This document shows, one piece after another, positions 35,132-45,091 of a DNA stretch of 64,000 bases. The notes beneath the pieces are model-generated. The model did not search any database and had not been told where the DNA came from. It worked only from the letters and a program-made list of their open reading frames with translations. The stretch's first letter is position 1. Each line of letters starts with the position of its first letter. Location of the stretch: NCBI RefSeq assembly GCF_017829975.1, contig NZ_JAEEGA010000007.1, positions 202,127 to 266,126 of the forward strand, given 5' to 3'. A program made the translations under genes and the position numbers. The stretch is from Vagococcus allomyrinae. Its GTDB lineage: Bacteria; Bacillota; Bacilli; Lactobacillales; Vagococcaceae.

Positions 35132-35534
35132 TTCATTCCTTCTTTCCTTAAACGATCGTTTTTCGTACAACGTATAATAAAAAAACAAATCTACACTATT
35201 AAATATAATATAATATTTCAATGATTTTAGCAACTGTTATCTACACATGTGAAAATAATATTTATTTAGTCCTTATTTCCACTGGTTAACTGGACTAAAT
35301 AAAAATATTAACATCTATAAATTGATTACTTTATAACTAAGAAAGAACAGTTTAAATAACTCCGTTCGTAATCACCTATATAAAAGTACGAATTTCAACA
35401 CACCAATATAATAAAACATCAGAATTAAAAAAAGGTCCGTTAAACAGTAAAAACTAACTAGCCCAACAGCTAGAGTTAACCTGAAATTCGATCATCGCCC
35501 ACAAAAACCACTTCCTTATCGAACGTTATTTATT

Positions 35535-35566
35535 CAAAAAAACCAAGTGACATCACTCGGCTTTTT
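35535..35566. terminator. Orphan terminator hairpin
   Basis: AACCAAGTGA/TCACTCGGCTT hairpin flanked by T-runs on both strands, in a gene-free region, so it probably ends a vanished or unrecognised transcript. Confidence 0.6.
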
Positions 35567-35924
35567 CGAATATATAGATTGTAAGGTGAATAAAGCTTTT
35601 GATGCATCACAGGCTCATCTAATTTGCACGCTTATATTCTGAACAACCAACTTGGCTATAGGAGGCTAAAAAAAGTTGAATAAAGAGTATGACTCCTTCT
35701 ATACTGCCTAACCTTTCATTTTATAGCCATTCATTGATGTATTCCTTTGGCAACCTGAAAACAGCATATCTTTCCTGGTTTAAGTTAACCCTAAAATTCT
35801 TATTGAAGCTACGATAACATATCCTAAATTGCTCACCAAAAAGAGCATCACTTATTGATGCCCTTTTTTCCTTTATAAGAAAGTATAAAACTTTTTCTAT
35901 ATCGTAGTTTGGATCTAGCTTTAC
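35567..35924. other. Gene-free region with degenerate coding traces
   Basis: No intact gene. On plus, AGGAGG at 35661-35666 precedes a TTG frame (35676) of only 11 codons. On minus, about 33 open codons end in EYINEWL at a stop near 35728. Both look like remains of a decayed gene that I cannot identify. A second hairpin with T-run (35841-35868) follows. Confidence 0.4.
35838..35868. terminator. Hairpin with T-run in gene-free region
   Basis: GCATCA/TGATGC stem flanked by A-rich and T-rich sequence (AAAAAGAG on the left, CCTTTTTT on the right); can act in both directions. Confidence 0.55.
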
Positions 35925-36107
35925 GAGGCAACACTACGCTTCGATCGCAACACGTAGTAGCATTACTTAACTATTTTGCTACTTTTCTTTCAGGGCTGTC
36001 CCCGATGTCCCTGACTACTAATTGCTATCGTTATTTTGACGAATTTATTCGTTAGAGTTAGGGACAACGAAGTTTCGCAATAAAAGCAATGCCTCGTTCA
36101 GCTTTCT
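35925..36107 (-). repeat. Dispersed repeat, copy C (partial, inverted)
   Basis: Reverse complement shares about 85 percent over some 55 bases with the copy at 55086-55140: CTTCGTTGTCCCT, TCTAACGAATAAATTCGT and ATAACG. A GATCGAAGCGTAG block also matches. It lacks the GGCTGGGAC hairpin end seen in the other two copies. Confidence 0.65.
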
Positions 36108-36110
36108 TAT

Positions 36111-36665
36111 TTATTGTTTAAGTGACAAATGATCGCGGCGTTTCTTGACCTTTTTCGTCCAGAAACCTCCACTGATATATTTCGGCTCATGAGAAATTAC
36201 AAAAGCACTCGGCTCTATTTCTTTGATTAATTTGTATAAGCTGCGCTCATTTTTACGGGAGCTCAATATTTCTAAAATCATCCGCTCACCTTCACGGCCA
36301 AAGCCAAAACTCACCGTCACACCATAACCTTCATCTCGTAAGTCATTAGCCATAGAACTTTCCTCTTTGACCGGGATAATCGCTGTCACCATGATATAAC
36401 CCAGAGCCAGAAATTCTTCCAAACGAATCCCAATACCGACGCCTATCCCGTAACCTAAAGCATAGGCTGCTAAATTCCAAGGATTATCCAAACGGCTAAG
36501 CACCATATTTAACCCCAACACATAAACCGTTATCTCTACAATGCTGACTAATGGGGCGATATTTCGGTACCCTTTCATCGTTAACATAAATCTGATCGTA
36601 TTCAACGTAATATAGCTCAGATTAATGATGAAAATCATTCCTAACATTTTAACATCTATCCCCAT
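36111..36665 (-). CDS. UPF0316 family membrane protein (DUF5698/DUF2179)
   Basis: A 184-aa protein with three N-terminal membrane helices (about residues 5-25, 35-55, 60-80) containing NTIRFMLTMKG and GYGIGVGIGIRLEE, typical of the YebE/UPF0316 family. A C-terminal DUF2179 cytosolic domain follows (about 110-165; FGREGERMILEILSSRKNE and AFVISHEPKYISGGF). Function is unknown; a nucleotide- or ion-sensing role is suspected for DUF2179. Start at 36665, after AGAGGATG, rather than the open 36695. Confidence 0.87.
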   Translation of the reverse strand: MGIDVKMLGMIFIINLSYITLNTIRFMLTMKGYRNIAPLVSIVEITVYVLGLNMVLSRLDNPWNLAAYALGYGIGVGIGIRLEEFLALGYIMVTAIIPVKEESSMANDLRDEGYGVTVSFGFGREGERMILEILSSRKNERSLYKLIKEIEPSAFVISHEPKYISGGFWTKKVKKRRDHLSLKQ

Positions 36666-36894
36666 TGCACAACATCCTCTCACGAATTTTACCACCTATT
36701 TCATGGCTTTTCTTAATTATAGAGCAGAAAGAGAGGACATGCAAAGGAGCTCAGCCATCACTTAGCGAATTTTAACAATTGACAAAGTCGTTCTATTTCC
36801 TCGTAATTCTACTTACCATAAATAAACACACACCCTGAACAAGCTTGAGAAGCCCGAACAATCGGCTGTTTCGAGTGCTCGGACTTTGAAAAAT

Positions 36895-37024
36895 TATCCA
36901 ATCTTCTAGTCTTAATGCTTTAGCATTTAAAATTTGTTGAGATCGAAGACAGTAGACTTTAGAGCACGTCTATCCTACAATACTCGTGGAAATATTAAAA
37001 GCTGAGACTATTGTCCCAGCTCCT
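36895..37024 (+). repeat. Dispersed repeat, copy A, ending in terminator hairpin
   Basis: Shares with copy B (55020-55293) the blocks CTTAATGCTTTA, AATTTGTTGAGATCGAAG, GAGC-CGTCTATC, ACAAT-TCGT and a terminal hairpin reading GCTGAGAC-TATT-GTCCCAGC. It lies between the UPF0316 and permease genes; its end hairpin (37000-37021), read on minus, is followed by TTTT and probably terminates the permease gene. Confidence 0.75.
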
Positions 37025-37037
37025 CTTTCACTAATTG

Positions 37038-38357
37038 TTACAGCTTAGTTTTCTCGTGCCAATAATATAAAGGTAACCCCAGAACCGTCAAGACGAGCCC
37101 TAAAGTGGCATTCAAAGGTTGTTCAAACAATGTGTTGATCACGATGAAGCCGCCACCGACAATCGCTACCAATGGCACAAAGGGATACAAAGGAACTTTG
37201 TAGCTACGAACTGTATCTGGCTGACGTTTTCTGAGTACAAACACACCCACAAACGTCAACGTATTAAACATCCAAATAACAAAAACCGATAAATCCGTTA
37301 GCTGATCAAATGAACCAGATAGAATCATCCCAATAATGATAACCAGTAACACGAGTCCGCCATTAATTGGCATATTGGTTTTAGGATGTAATTTAGCTAG
37401 CCACTGGCTTTTAGGTAACATATTTTTCAATCCCAAGGCGTAAGGAACACGCCACGCTGCCATAGAATAGCCATTAATACCGCCAAATACGGAGATCAAT
37501 ATCCCGACTGTCACCAATTTACTGCCAAAGCCTGGAAATAATAACGTGGCCACATCAGCGGCTGGTGTGACAGTATTTGCAAGTTCTTGGGCCGTCATCA
37601 CATTCAGATAAGCCATATTAATCATCAGATAGAGTGCGATAACAATTGATAAGCCTCCGACAATCGCTCGCGGTAAATCTCGACTGGGGTTTTTCATCTC
37701 ACCTGATAGAGCACTGACATTCATCCACCCGTCGTAAGCAAAAAGTGTGGCTACCAAACTCGCCCCAAAACTACTAGCAAAACTTCTGCTTCCCTGACTT
37801 AAAGGAAATAGTGTGACTGTTAAAGGGTCTTTATTCAACCATAAACCAGCAATAATCAGGACGACTAAAGGAATAATCTTCATAAACGTCGCAGTCGTCT
37901 GTAAGGCCCCCGTAGCTTTATTACCAATCCCATTGATAATAGTGATGATGATAATCGCTGTGATACTAACAGGAACAATCCAAAATTGAGTCAAGCCTAA
38001 CAAATTAACCGCCTGAGTCCCAAAAATGATACTCAAGGCTGCAATATTAGCAGGAAAATATACGACCAATTGAGCCCAACCAACTAAAAAGCCTAGTGGT
38101 TTACCAAATATCTTTTCTAAAAATACCATCATGCCGCCTGTCTCAGGAATTAATGTGCCAATTTCTGCTACTGTCAGACCGCCACAAATGGCAATAACCC
38201 CGCCAACCAGCCAAGCCAGCATCCCTAATCCTGCACCGCCAGAAGCACCAAATACGGCCGTTGGCTTAAAGAAAACCCCTGCCCCGATGACGGTCCCTAC
38301 AACAACCGTTAAAGCCGTCAAACCGGAAATTTCTTTCTTTAGCTTCGTTTCCTTCAT
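37038..38357 (-). CDS. APC-superfamily amino acid permease (LAT/SteT-like)
   Basis: A 439-aa permease with 12 predicted helices. The first helix carries the unwound GxG motif in VVGTVIGAGVFFKP; ETGGMMVFLEKIFG and FAYDGWMNVSALSGEMKNPSRDLPRAI are APC hallmarks shared with the serine/threonine exchanger SteT and LAT transporters. Substrate is not assignable; amino acid exchange is likely. AGTAGGAGAATAA precedes ATG. Monocistronic. Confidence 0.88.
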   Translation of the reverse strand: MKETKLKKEISGLTALTVVVGTVIGAGVFFKPTAVFGASGGAGLGMLAWLVGGVIAICGGLTVAEIGTLIPETGGMMVFLEKIFGKPLGFLVGWAQLVVYFPANIAALSIIFGTQAVNLLGLTQFWIVPVSITAIIIITIINGIGNKATGALQTTATFMKIIPLVVLIIAGLWLNKDPLTVTLFPLSQGSRSFASSFGASLVATLFAYDGWMNVSALSGEMKNPSRDLPRAIVGGLSIVIALYLMINMAYLNVMTAQELANTVTPAADVATLLFPGFGSKLVTVGILISVFGGINGYSMAAWRVPYALGLKNMLPKSQWLAKLHPKTNMPINGGLVLLVIIIGMILSGSFDQLTDLSVFVIWMFNTLTFVGVFVLRKRQPDTVRSYKVPLYPFVPLVAIVGGGFIVINTLFEQPLNATLGLVLTVLGLPLYYWHEKTKL

Positions 38358-38501
38358 TTATTCTCCTACTTTCCTTCACTTCTCCCGACACTTTTCTGTA
38401 AGTTTTCGTGATTTTTTGCACAAAAGTGATTTGTCTATTTTACCAATATTCAACGGAAATTACTAGCCTAAATTTTCCTCCTAGCAAAAATGATCCTTAT
38501 C

Positions 38502-38555
38502 ACTAAAAAAGAACATTCATTCGGCCTTTTTTCGCCAAACAAATGCTCTTTTTAG
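38502..38555 (-). terminator. Long hairpin downstream of pheT
   Basis: Imperfect inverted repeat with ACTAAAAAGA-type outer arms and a GGC/GCC inner stem. It lies about 120 bp past pheT. The remaining 38358-38678 sequence holds nothing recognisable apart from the permease promoter side. Confidence 0.5.
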
Positions 38556-38678
38556 TCGATAGTAAACACACGTTCATTTCTCTAAAATCCAACCGATGCT
38601 AATTTTGCTCCCCATCAAAGAGTTAGCGATATCGACGAACAAATAGAACAATGCCAGCAATTCACAAGACGGTGCTTA

Positions 38679-41093
38679 TTACCTTATTTCTACACTGTAC
38701 TCATTTACTAATGCATTTTCGATTTTAGCCATCGCTGCGGTTACCTCATCATCGATAAGAGTTGCCTCAGGGTTTTGGAAACTCAATGAGTAAGCCATTG
38801 ATTTCTTGCCAGCGCCTAGTTTTTCACCTTGGAAGATATCAAACAGTTGAACCGTTTGTAAGAACTTACCACCATGCCCTTTAATGACTGTGACTAACTC
38901 TTGATTGGAAACAGTTGTATCAACTAACAGAGCGATATCCCGTTTCATAGAAGGGAACTTTGAGACAACCTCATAATCTATACCGACTAGTTCTTGATCA
39001 AACAGGCAGTCTAAGTCAACTTCCAAAACATAGGTTTCATTAATACTATATTCCTTCGCTGTCAAAGGATGGATCTGACCAATAAAACCAATAGCTTGAC
39101 CATCAATGATAATCTTAGCTGTCCGTCCTGGATGTAAAGCAGGTAAATCTGCCGTTGGTTCGAATGTGACTAAGCTATCTGCCCCAATTACCTCAAGTAG
39201 GTTTTCAAAGATGCCTTTTAGTAAATAAAAATCAACTGGTGTTTTAGCAACCTGCCACGTCTTGTCTGCCCAAGCACCAGTGATAGCCATTCCTAAATGA
39301 CGTCCTTCAGTCGGCATTTGTCCTGAATCAGTGTTGCTGAAAACATTACCGATTTCGAATAACGCCACATCACTATTTTTCCGAGCCACATTGTATGCAA
39401 GATCTGTCAACAAACCACTTGTCAGATTTTGACGTAAAACAGCATGGTCTTCACTCATTGGTGACTGTAGTTTAACCACGGCCTGCTGTTCTAAAACAAA
39501 CTCTATCGCTTTAGCTTCTGTTGTCAACGCGTAACTAATGGCTTCTGTTAAGCCACTACCTTCTAAAGTTGTTTGAGTCGTCCGTACTAATTGTTGTTTG
39601 CGTGTCAGGGCTCCAGGTAAAGCTTCACCACTTGGTAATGTAGAAGGCAAATTATCGTATCCATAAATTCGAGCGACTTCTTCGACCAGGTCAGCTTCAA
39701 TCGTAATGTCCCAACGACGTGCAGGTATATTGACTGTAAAAGCACCCTCAACAACCGTAAACGGAAAACCTAAAGCTTCAAAAATTTCACCCACGATTTC
39801 CGCTGTTAAATCCGTTCCTAATGAACGATTTATTTTAGTTAAGGTAATATCAATTTCTACTTTCGGTGCCTTTGTTTCAGAGGCCACTATTTCACCAGAA
39901 ACAACGGTCCCTTCGCCAAGTTCGGCTACCATTGCAGCAGCAAAATCACAGGCCTCTTGAACTGTCTCAAGATTAATCCCCTTTTCAAAACGACTGCTTG
40001 ATTCACTACGTAAACCAAATTGTTTCGAGGTCAAACGAGTCGTAATCGGTTCAAAAGTCGCTGCTTCTAGTGCCACAGTTGTTGTCGTGCTAACGATTTC
40101 TGAATCATAGCCACCCATCACACCAGCCAAAGCAATTGGTTCTTGACCATTTGTAATCACAATATTAGCTGGCGTTAAGCGTCTTTCTTCACCATCTAAG
40201 GTTTTCAGAACTTCTTCGTCCCGCGCACGACGAACAACAATTTCTTTACTGCCAATTTTGTCATAGTCAAAGGCATGCATCGGTTGTCCAAAAAGCAATA
40301 GTACGTAATTCGTGACATCGACAACATTGCTGATTGGACGAATTCCTTCATTCATCAGACGAGTTTGTAACCACAAGGGACTCTCTTTAACTGTCACATC
40401 TTTCACAACACGCATTCGGTAATTAGGTGTATCCGTTACCTCTTCAACTTTGACGGTTAAATAATCAGCAATTTTTGCGCTATTGTCTTCTATCAATTCT
40501 TTAGTCGGAAAGACAGGTTTTTGACGATAAATAGCGCCTACTTCATGAGCCACGCCACGCATACTTAAAGCATCAGCCCGATTGGCTGTGATCGACAACT
40601 CAATTATCGCATCATCCATCTCCAAATACGGAAAGACAGGTTCGCCGGGAATCGCCTCATCCGGCATGAAATAGATACCATCTGCGTATTCTTTAGGAAT
40701 TAAATTATCTGAGTAACCAAGCTCTTGTAAAGAACAGATCATGCCAAGGGATACCTGACCACGCATCTTGCCTTTTTTTATCTTCACATTACCGGTGATT
40801 CGCGAATTTGGCAATGCCACAATGACTTTTTTCCCAGCCTTAATATTAGGAGCCCCACAGACGATTTGCGACAACTCCTCTTCGCCCACATCAACTTGAC
40901 AAATTGACAAATGATCACTGTCAGGATGTGGCTCACACTCTTTAACATCGCCGACAACAATTTTTTTCAAGCCCTCTTCCGGAACATTAACTTCCTCTAC
41001 TTCAATTCCTGTACGTGACATTTTATCTGCTAATTCATCAGCTGTCACTGACAAATCAACTAATTCATTCAACCATTTATAAGATACTAACAT
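38679..41093 (-). CDS. pheT: Phenylalanyl-tRNA synthetase beta subunit
   Basis: An 804-aa subunit. An N-terminal EMAP/OB tRNA-binding domain (about 40-150, [21 protein letters not shown]) is followed by B3/B4 editing domains ([21 protein letters not shown]), B5, a catalytic-like fold and the C-terminal anticodon-binding FDX domain ([14 protein letters not shown]). Full length. Four bases separate it from pheS; the pair is controlled by the upstream T-box. Confidence 0.97.
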   Translation of the reverse strand: MLVSYKWLNELVDLSVTADELADKMSRTGIEVEEVNVPEEGLKKIVVGDVKECEPHPDSDHLSICQVDVGEEELSQIVCGAPNIKAGKKVIVALPNSRITGNVKIKKGKMRGQVSLGMICSLQELGYSDNLIPKEYADGIYFMPDEAIPGEPVFPYLEMDDAIIELSITANRADALSMRGVAHEVGAIYRQKPVFPTKELIEDNSAKIADYLTVKVEEVTDTPNYRMRVVKDVTVKESPLWLQTRLMNEGIRPISNVVDVTNYVLLLFGQPMHAFDYDKIGSKEIVVRRARDEEVLKTLDGEERRLTPANIVITNGQEPIALAGVMGGYDSEIVSTTTTVALEAATFEPITTRLTSKQFGLRSESSSRFEKGINLETVQEACDFAAAMVAELGEGTVVSGEIVASETKAPKVEIDITLTKINRSLGTDLTAEIVGEIFEALGFPFTVVEGAFTVNIPARRWDITIEADLVEEVARIYGYDNLPSTLPSGEALPGALTRKQQLVRTTQTTLEGSGLTEAISYALTTEAKAIEFVLEQQAVVKLQSPMSEDHAVLRQNLTSGLLTDLAYNVARKNSDVALFEIGNVFSNTDSGQMPTEGRHLGMAITGAWADKTWQVAKTPVDFYLLKGIFENLLEVIGADSLVTFEPTADLPALHPGRTAKIIIDGQAIGFIGQIHPLTAKEYSINETYVLEVDLDCLFDQELVGIDYEVVSKFPSMKRDIALLVDTTVSNQELVTVIKGHGGKFLQTVQLFDIFQGEKLGAGKKSMAYSLSFQNPEATLIDDEVTAAMAKIENALVNEYSVEIR

Positions 41094-41097
41094 AGTA

Positions 41098-42144
41098 TTA
41101 CTCCTTTACCTTGAATTGTTCTAAGAAACGAATATCATTTTGATAAAAATAACGAATATCGTTAACGCCGTGGCGCAACATAGCGATTCGATCAGGTCCC
41201 ATGCCAAATGCGAATCCGCTGTAGACGGTTGAATCAATATTTGACATCTCTAAAACATTCGGATGAACAACCCCAGCACCTAAAATTTCTATCCAGCCTG
41301 TCTGTTTACAAACATTACATCCTTCACCACCACATTTAAAGCAGCTAACATCGACTTCAACAGACGGTTCTGTGAAAGGAAAATAACTAGGGCGCAGGCG
41401 AATTTCCCGCTCATCACCAAACATCTTTTTCATCACCACTTCAAGCGTTCCTTTTAGATCACCCATGGTAATATTTTTATCGATGACCAATCCTTCAATC
41501 TGATGAAATTGGTGACTGTGCGTTGCATCATCACTATCACGACGGAAGACTTTCCCTGGGCTGATCATCCGCAAAGGTCCTTTAGAAAAATCATGTTTTT
41601 CCATCGTCCGAGCTTGAACGGGCGACGTATGTGTTCTTAAAAGCAACTCCTCTGTAATATAAAAAGTATCTTGCATATCACGAGCGGGATGATTTTTTGG
41701 CAAATTCATCCGTTCAAAATTGTAATGATCTTGCTCAACTTCAAAACCTTCCACAACTTGGTAGCCCATTCCGATAAAAATATCTTCCATTTCTTGCATG
41801 GTCTGAGTTAGCACGTGAGCCGTCCCTTGAGGAACGTGTCTTCCTGGCAAGGTAACATCCAAGGTTTCACTTTCCAAAGCAGCATTCATCTCAGCCAATT
41901 CTAATGCTATTTTTTTCTCTTCAATCTTAGCTGCTAAATAATCGCGAATTTCATTGGCAAAACTGCCGACTAACGGGCGCTCCTCCGCAGTTAAATCCTT
42001 CATTCCTCGTAATACTTCTGTAATGGGTCCTTTTTTTCCAAGTGTTTCTACGCGAATCTGATTTAATTCATGTAACGCATCACTGTTGGCAATTTTATCA
42101 ACAGTTTCAGCTTTTAGCATTTCTAATTGTTCTTTTAAAGACAT
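41098..42144 (-). CDS. pheS: Phenylalanyl-tRNA synthetase alpha subunit
   Basis: A 348-aa class II catalytic subunit. After an N-terminal coiled coil (about 1-85), motif 2 ([23 protein letters not shown]) and motif 3 ([18 protein letters not shown]) are clear; a [17 protein letters not shown] cysteine cluster near residue 275 is seen in many Gram-positive PheS. AAAGGAATTAATATC precedes ATG. Start of the pheST operon. Confidence 0.97.
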   Translation of the reverse strand: MSLKEQLEMLKAETVDKIANSDALHELNQIRVETLGKKGPITEVLRGMKDLTAEERPLVGSFANEIRDYLAAKIEEKKIALELAEMNAALESETLDVTLPGRHVPQGTAHVLTQTMQEMEDIFIGMGYQVVEGFEVEQDHYNFERMNLPKNHPARDMQDTFYITEELLLRTHTSPVQARTMEKHDFSKGPLRMISPGKVFRRDSDDATHSHQFHQIEGLVIDKNITMGDLKGTLEVVMKKMFGDEREIRLRPSYFPFTEPSVEVDVSCFKCGGEGCNVCKQTGWIEILGAGVVHPNVLEMSNIDSTVYSGFAFGMGPDRIAMLRHGVNDIRYFYQNDIRFLEQFKVKE

Positions 42145-42351
42145 GATATTAATTCCTTTCTATGGTTTTATCTACAATCTAATTGAATAGAAGAGTGGTT
42201 GAAGAATCAGCAAGCAGTATTTTTACGAGATAGAAAAAAGATATAACTATCTCGGCCCCCTTGTTTTAATCCCGCTTCACTTTAACAAAGTAGTAAGAAG
42301 AAACAGCCTCTTCCTTCAATTCGGCAATTGAACGCTCCTTTGCAAAACAGC

Positions 42352-42384
42352 AAAAAAGACTTCATTCCATAAAGGAACGAAGTC
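42352..42384 (-). terminator. T-box leader terminator
   Basis: GACTTC-TTCC stem with its complement (42358-42368 / 42374-42384) followed on minus by TTTTTT, immediately after the T-box motif; competes with the antiterminator. Confidence 0.85.
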
Positions 42385-42545
42385 TCGCGGTACCATCCTA
42401 ATTTACGACTATGTCGTACACTTTTCTTTGTTAACGGTGGACTCACCGACTTAGCTTAAACACCAAGTGACTCAGGAAGTGAACTTCATCTAGTTAAAGA
42501 GTGGTCGCTTTCAGTCTGCGGCAACCATCCCTGCTCTCTTTAATA
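42385..42545 (-). promoter_or_regulatory. T-box leader of pheST
   Basis: The minus strand carries AGGATGGTACCGCG, a one-base variant of the canonical AGGGTGGNACCGCG T-box. Upstream lies a folded leader starting AAAGAGAGCAGGGATGG. It should sense uncharged tRNA-Phe. A TTC inside GAAGTTCACTTC (42481-42483 on plus as gaa) is a candidate specifier codon, but I could not fold Stem I with confidence. Confidence 0.9.
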
Positions 42546-42590
42546 CCAAATTACTTTTTTCCCTCAACGTTTTTCTCTCTATTACTTTAC

Positions 42591-42619
42591 AGTCTACAAG
42601 AAACTATTCAGAAGGTCAA
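42591..42619 (-). promoter_or_regulatory. Promoter of the pheST T-box transcript
   Basis: TTGACC (42614-42619) and TAGACT (42591-42596) on the minus strand, 17-bp spacer. It overlaps the last codons of the HxlR gene. Confidence 0.65.
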
Positions 42620-42978
42620 CTGCTTTCCTCGACAGACAGCCATTTTTCTGACCATTTTTGAATTTCAGTCATGGCGCTTTTCAAATCTCGTCCTTTTTCT
42701 GTTAGACGGTATTCAACCTTTTTACTATTATCCTTATCTTCAATTCGTTCAACTATCTCGTTAACTTCCAGCTCTTTTAAACGCTCCACTAAAACACGGT
42801 CGCTTAAATTGGGGATCTTTACAGCAAGCTCACCAAATCGTTGACAGCCTTCTTCTAACAAAACATCGATAATTAAACCATTCCAACGTTTCCCTAAAAT
42901 AGAAAAACTTTTTTCGAATTTGGGGCATAAAGTAAATTGTCGCTCTTGGCATTCCGTACTTATTTGAATTTCGGCCAT
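42616..42978 (-). CDS. HxlR-family transcriptional regulator
   Basis: A 120-aa winged-helix MarR-like regulator: CPKFEKSFSILGKRWNGLIIDVLLEEGCQRFGEL, then IPNLSDRVLVERLKELE and VEYRLTEKGRDL, the HxlR consensus. A cysteine in the CPK position could sense oxidants or aldehydes, as in HypR/YodB relatives. GAGGTGAGAGGT sets ATG at 42978 (frame open to 43011). No obvious target gene is adjacent, so its regulon is unclear. Confidence 0.88.
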   Translation of the reverse strand: MAEIQISTECQERQFTLCPKFEKSFSILGKRWNGLIIDVLLEEGCQRFGELAVKIPNLSDRVLVERLKELEVNEIVERIEDKDNSKKVEYRLTEKGRDLKSAMTEIQKWSEKWLSVEESS

Positions 42979-43065
42979 ACCTCTCACCTCTCTTTTTATA
43001 TAGTATAGCACCTTTCCTTACTAATTATAAGCTAGCTGTTTGTGCATTTCAACACAATAAAAATA

Positions 43066-43100
43066 AAAAGCAGTCAACCAACCGCTCGTTGACTACTTTT
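43066..43100 (-). terminator. Terminator after the HD-domain gene
   Basis: AAAAG-AGTCAAC stem with its complement (43066-43077 / 43088-43100); A-rich on the left, so a T-run on minus. Confidence 0.75.
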
Positions 43101-43105
43101 AACAC

Positions 43106-43603
43106 TTATCCAGCCATTCCTAACATGGAATACACTTTATTTTTAGCTTGACGGAATGCAGGTACCAAGGCTTCATGGGTTGCACAATATTTATCTACCA
43201 TGGTCACGATATAGCTTTCCTTGTATTTAGGTGGTGCAATAGTGGCTAGCCACATATGTTTGATGATGATGTCTTTTTCTAAATCAGATAATTCTGTTAG
43301 TTTTTCAGCATTTTTCACGGCAATTCTAGGATGAACATAAGCATGGGTTCCGCCATCGAATTTTTCCGTCCGCCAATCGTAATAAAATAAGTCATGCAAT
43401 AAACCAGCACGAGCTGTTGCACGGGCGTTACCATTCCACTTTTTCGCCAAGCGATAGCTTAAATATGAAACAGAAATAGAATGTTCTAACCGTGTAGAGT
43501 AGTGATGTTGTTTGAACTCACTTAGACTTTGTACCTCATCTGTGTAAATTAAATCTTCAATGTAAGACATATACTCTTGATCTTCTTGCCAATTTTGTTT
43601 CAA
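43106..43603 (-). CDS. HD-domain phosphohydrolase-like protein
   Basis: A 165-aa HD-superfamily protein. Metal ligands are suggested by RLEHSISVSYLS (His), AGLLHDLFYYD (the HD pair) and IIIKHMWLATI (His). Family members hydrolyse phosphate esters of nucleotides; the substrate is unknown. TTG at 43603 follows AAGGAAG with good spacing and is taken as the start; ATG at 43570 is the alternative. Monocistronic. Confidence 0.8.
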   Translation of the reverse strand: MKQNWQEDQEYMSYIEDLIYTDEVQSLSEFKQHHYSTRLEHSISVSYLSYRLAKKWNGNARATARAGLLHDLFYYDWRTEKFDGGTHAYVHPRIAVKNAEKLTELSDLEKDIIIKHMWLATIAPPKYKESYIVTMVDKYCATHEALVPAFRQAKNKVYSMLGMAG

Positions 43604-43747
43604 TGCACATAACTTCCTTCGTTTTTAGTGACGTTTAAGTTGATAAATCCCCGTAAAAACAATCGTAGAATTTACAATAAATCTATAATATCACCTACAA
43701 CGAAATAATTCCACTTTATCGTGCAATATTAATGTTTTCGTAATATA

Positions 43748-44515
43748 TTAAGATTGTAATGAAAACATTAAAATCCCTGCCGCGACTGCAACGTTTAAGG
43801 ATTCCGCTTGACCTATTATCGGAATGTAAACATTTTTGTCAGTTAACTGTAACAGTTGGGATGAGACTCCTTGCCCTTCATTCCCCATGATGAGAGCAAA
43901 ATCAGCTGCACACTTCAACAAACGATAATCAACTGCCTCAGGATTAAGTTCCGTGCCATAAATCCCCATCCCTTTTTCCTTTAACTCAAAAATAATTGCT
44001 GCTAAATTTGCTTCTACAATCGTTACATGAAAATGCGACCCTTGCATCGAGCGCAAAACTTTGGGATTGTAAATATCGGCGCACCCTTCTCCTAAAACAA
44101 CTCCAGCATAACCTGCTGCATCTGCTGTCCTAATCATCGTTCCCACATTTCCAGGATCTTGAACATTGTCTAATAGTAAGAGCCTGCCAGAAAGATTTTT
44201 CAAAGAGTTGACCTGCTCTAATTTGACCAAAGCCATTATCCCTTGGGGGGCAGGAACATCGCTGACACTCTTAAAAACATCATCGCTTAACAAGTAATAA
44301 GCCCGCTTATCTGAAGTCAATGGTAGCTCCGTCAAAAGCTCTTGGCCTTGATGAGTCATGATAATCGTCGTAACATTGGCTTTGGACTTAAGCGCTTCTT
44401 CAATCAAATGAAGCCCTTCGATTAAATAATGGCCTTGCTCCTGACGGTATTTCTTTTTTGATAACTTTTTCAATTCTTTAACAAAATTATTTTTAGTTGA
44501 ACTCACTTCAATCAT
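43748..44515 (-). CDS. TrmH/SpoU-family rRNA or tRNA 2'-O-methyltransferase
   Basis: A 255-aa SPOUT methyltransferase. The N-terminal substrate-binding domain (KYRQEQGHYLIEGLHLIEEAL) is followed by the trefoil-knot domain with LLDNVQDPGNVGTMIRTADAAG (motif 1), IMGNEGQGVS (motif 2) and IPIIGQAESLNVAVAAGILMF (motif 3). It resembles 23S rRNA RlmB/TsnR-like enzymes common next to pheS and acyP in Lactobacillales. AGAAGGAGACTT precedes ATG. It is divergent from acyP. Confidence 0.9.
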   Translation of the reverse strand: MIEVSSTKNNFVKELKKLSKKKYRQEQGHYLIEGLHLIEEALKSKANVTTIIMTHQGQELLTELPLTSDKRAYYLLSDDVFKSVSDVPAPQGIMALVKLEQVNSLKNLSGRLLLLDNVQDPGNVGTMIRTADAAGYAGVVLGEGCADIYNPKVLRSMQGSHFHVTIVEANLAAIIFELKEKGMGIYGTELNPEAVDYRLLKCAADFALIMGNEGQGVSSQLLQLTDKNVYIPIIGQAESLNVAVAAGILMFSLQS

Positions 44516-44707
44516 TCGGATAAGTCTCCTTCTGGAATAGATTCCGCTACATTATATCACTGAATTATCATAAGGACTAGAATTCTTCGCAATTTAGATA
44601 TTGAAAAAACTTTTTTTACAGGTAAAATTAAGATAATAATGACTATTTTTAGTGATGGCCAGTGAAAACGTCATCGTTAACATTATAAAATACAAGGAGG
44701 ATTGACC

Positions 44708-44983
44708 ATGAAAAAAGTTCGGATGCGCGTTAATGGACGGGTTCAAGGCGTGGGGTTTCGCTTTCTCACAAAAATGGCTGCCGATCGTTTAGGGATTTGT
44801 GGCATCGTTCGTAATGAACATGATGGCGCCGTTTACATTGAGGCAAATGGGCCTGAAGCAGCCTTAACTGATTTTATTAATCTGATAAAAGCATCTCCTT
44901 CGCCAAGCGGTCGAGTTGATCAATGTGAGATAAGCTACGATGATTCCATAAAAGAACGGACCAGTTTTAACGTGACCTACTAA
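44708..44983 (+). CDS. acyP: Acylphosphatase
   Basis: A 91-aa enzyme hydrolysing acyl phosphates. Catalytic Arg18 in GRVQGVGFR and Asn36 in GIVRN are both present; length is canonical. ATG at 44708 follows AAGGAGG by seven bases; an in-frame TTG at 44702 is too close to the ribosome site. Located just before yidC, a common order in the group. Confidence 0.95.
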   Translation: MKKVRMRVNGRVQGVGFRFLTKMAADRLGICGIVRNEHDGAVYIEANGPEAALTDFINLIKASPSPSGRVDQCEISYDDSIKERTSFNVTY

Positions 44984-45024
44984 ATGCAGGGAGATAGCTG
45001 TTATATTATTTTTGACGATTTCAA

Positions 45025-45053
45025 TTGAAAAAAGCGTTAAAATCTATTATAGT
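45025..45053 (+). promoter_or_regulatory. Promoter of yidC
   Basis: TTGAAA (45025-45030) and TATAGT (45048-45053) with a 17-bp spacer, 38 bp ahead of the start codon. Confidence 0.65.
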
Positions 45054-45091
45054 AGTCTTTACGAGTAAATTTTGAAAAAAGGAAGAAACTA

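Noticed and set aside
35676..35711. 11-codon TTG frame with AGGAGG site
   Set aside because: Too short to call a gene; treated as a trace of a decayed one.
42501..42764. 87-codon plus-strand frame over the T-box leader and HxlR gene
   Set aside because: Runs antisense through a clear riboswitch, promoter and coding region.
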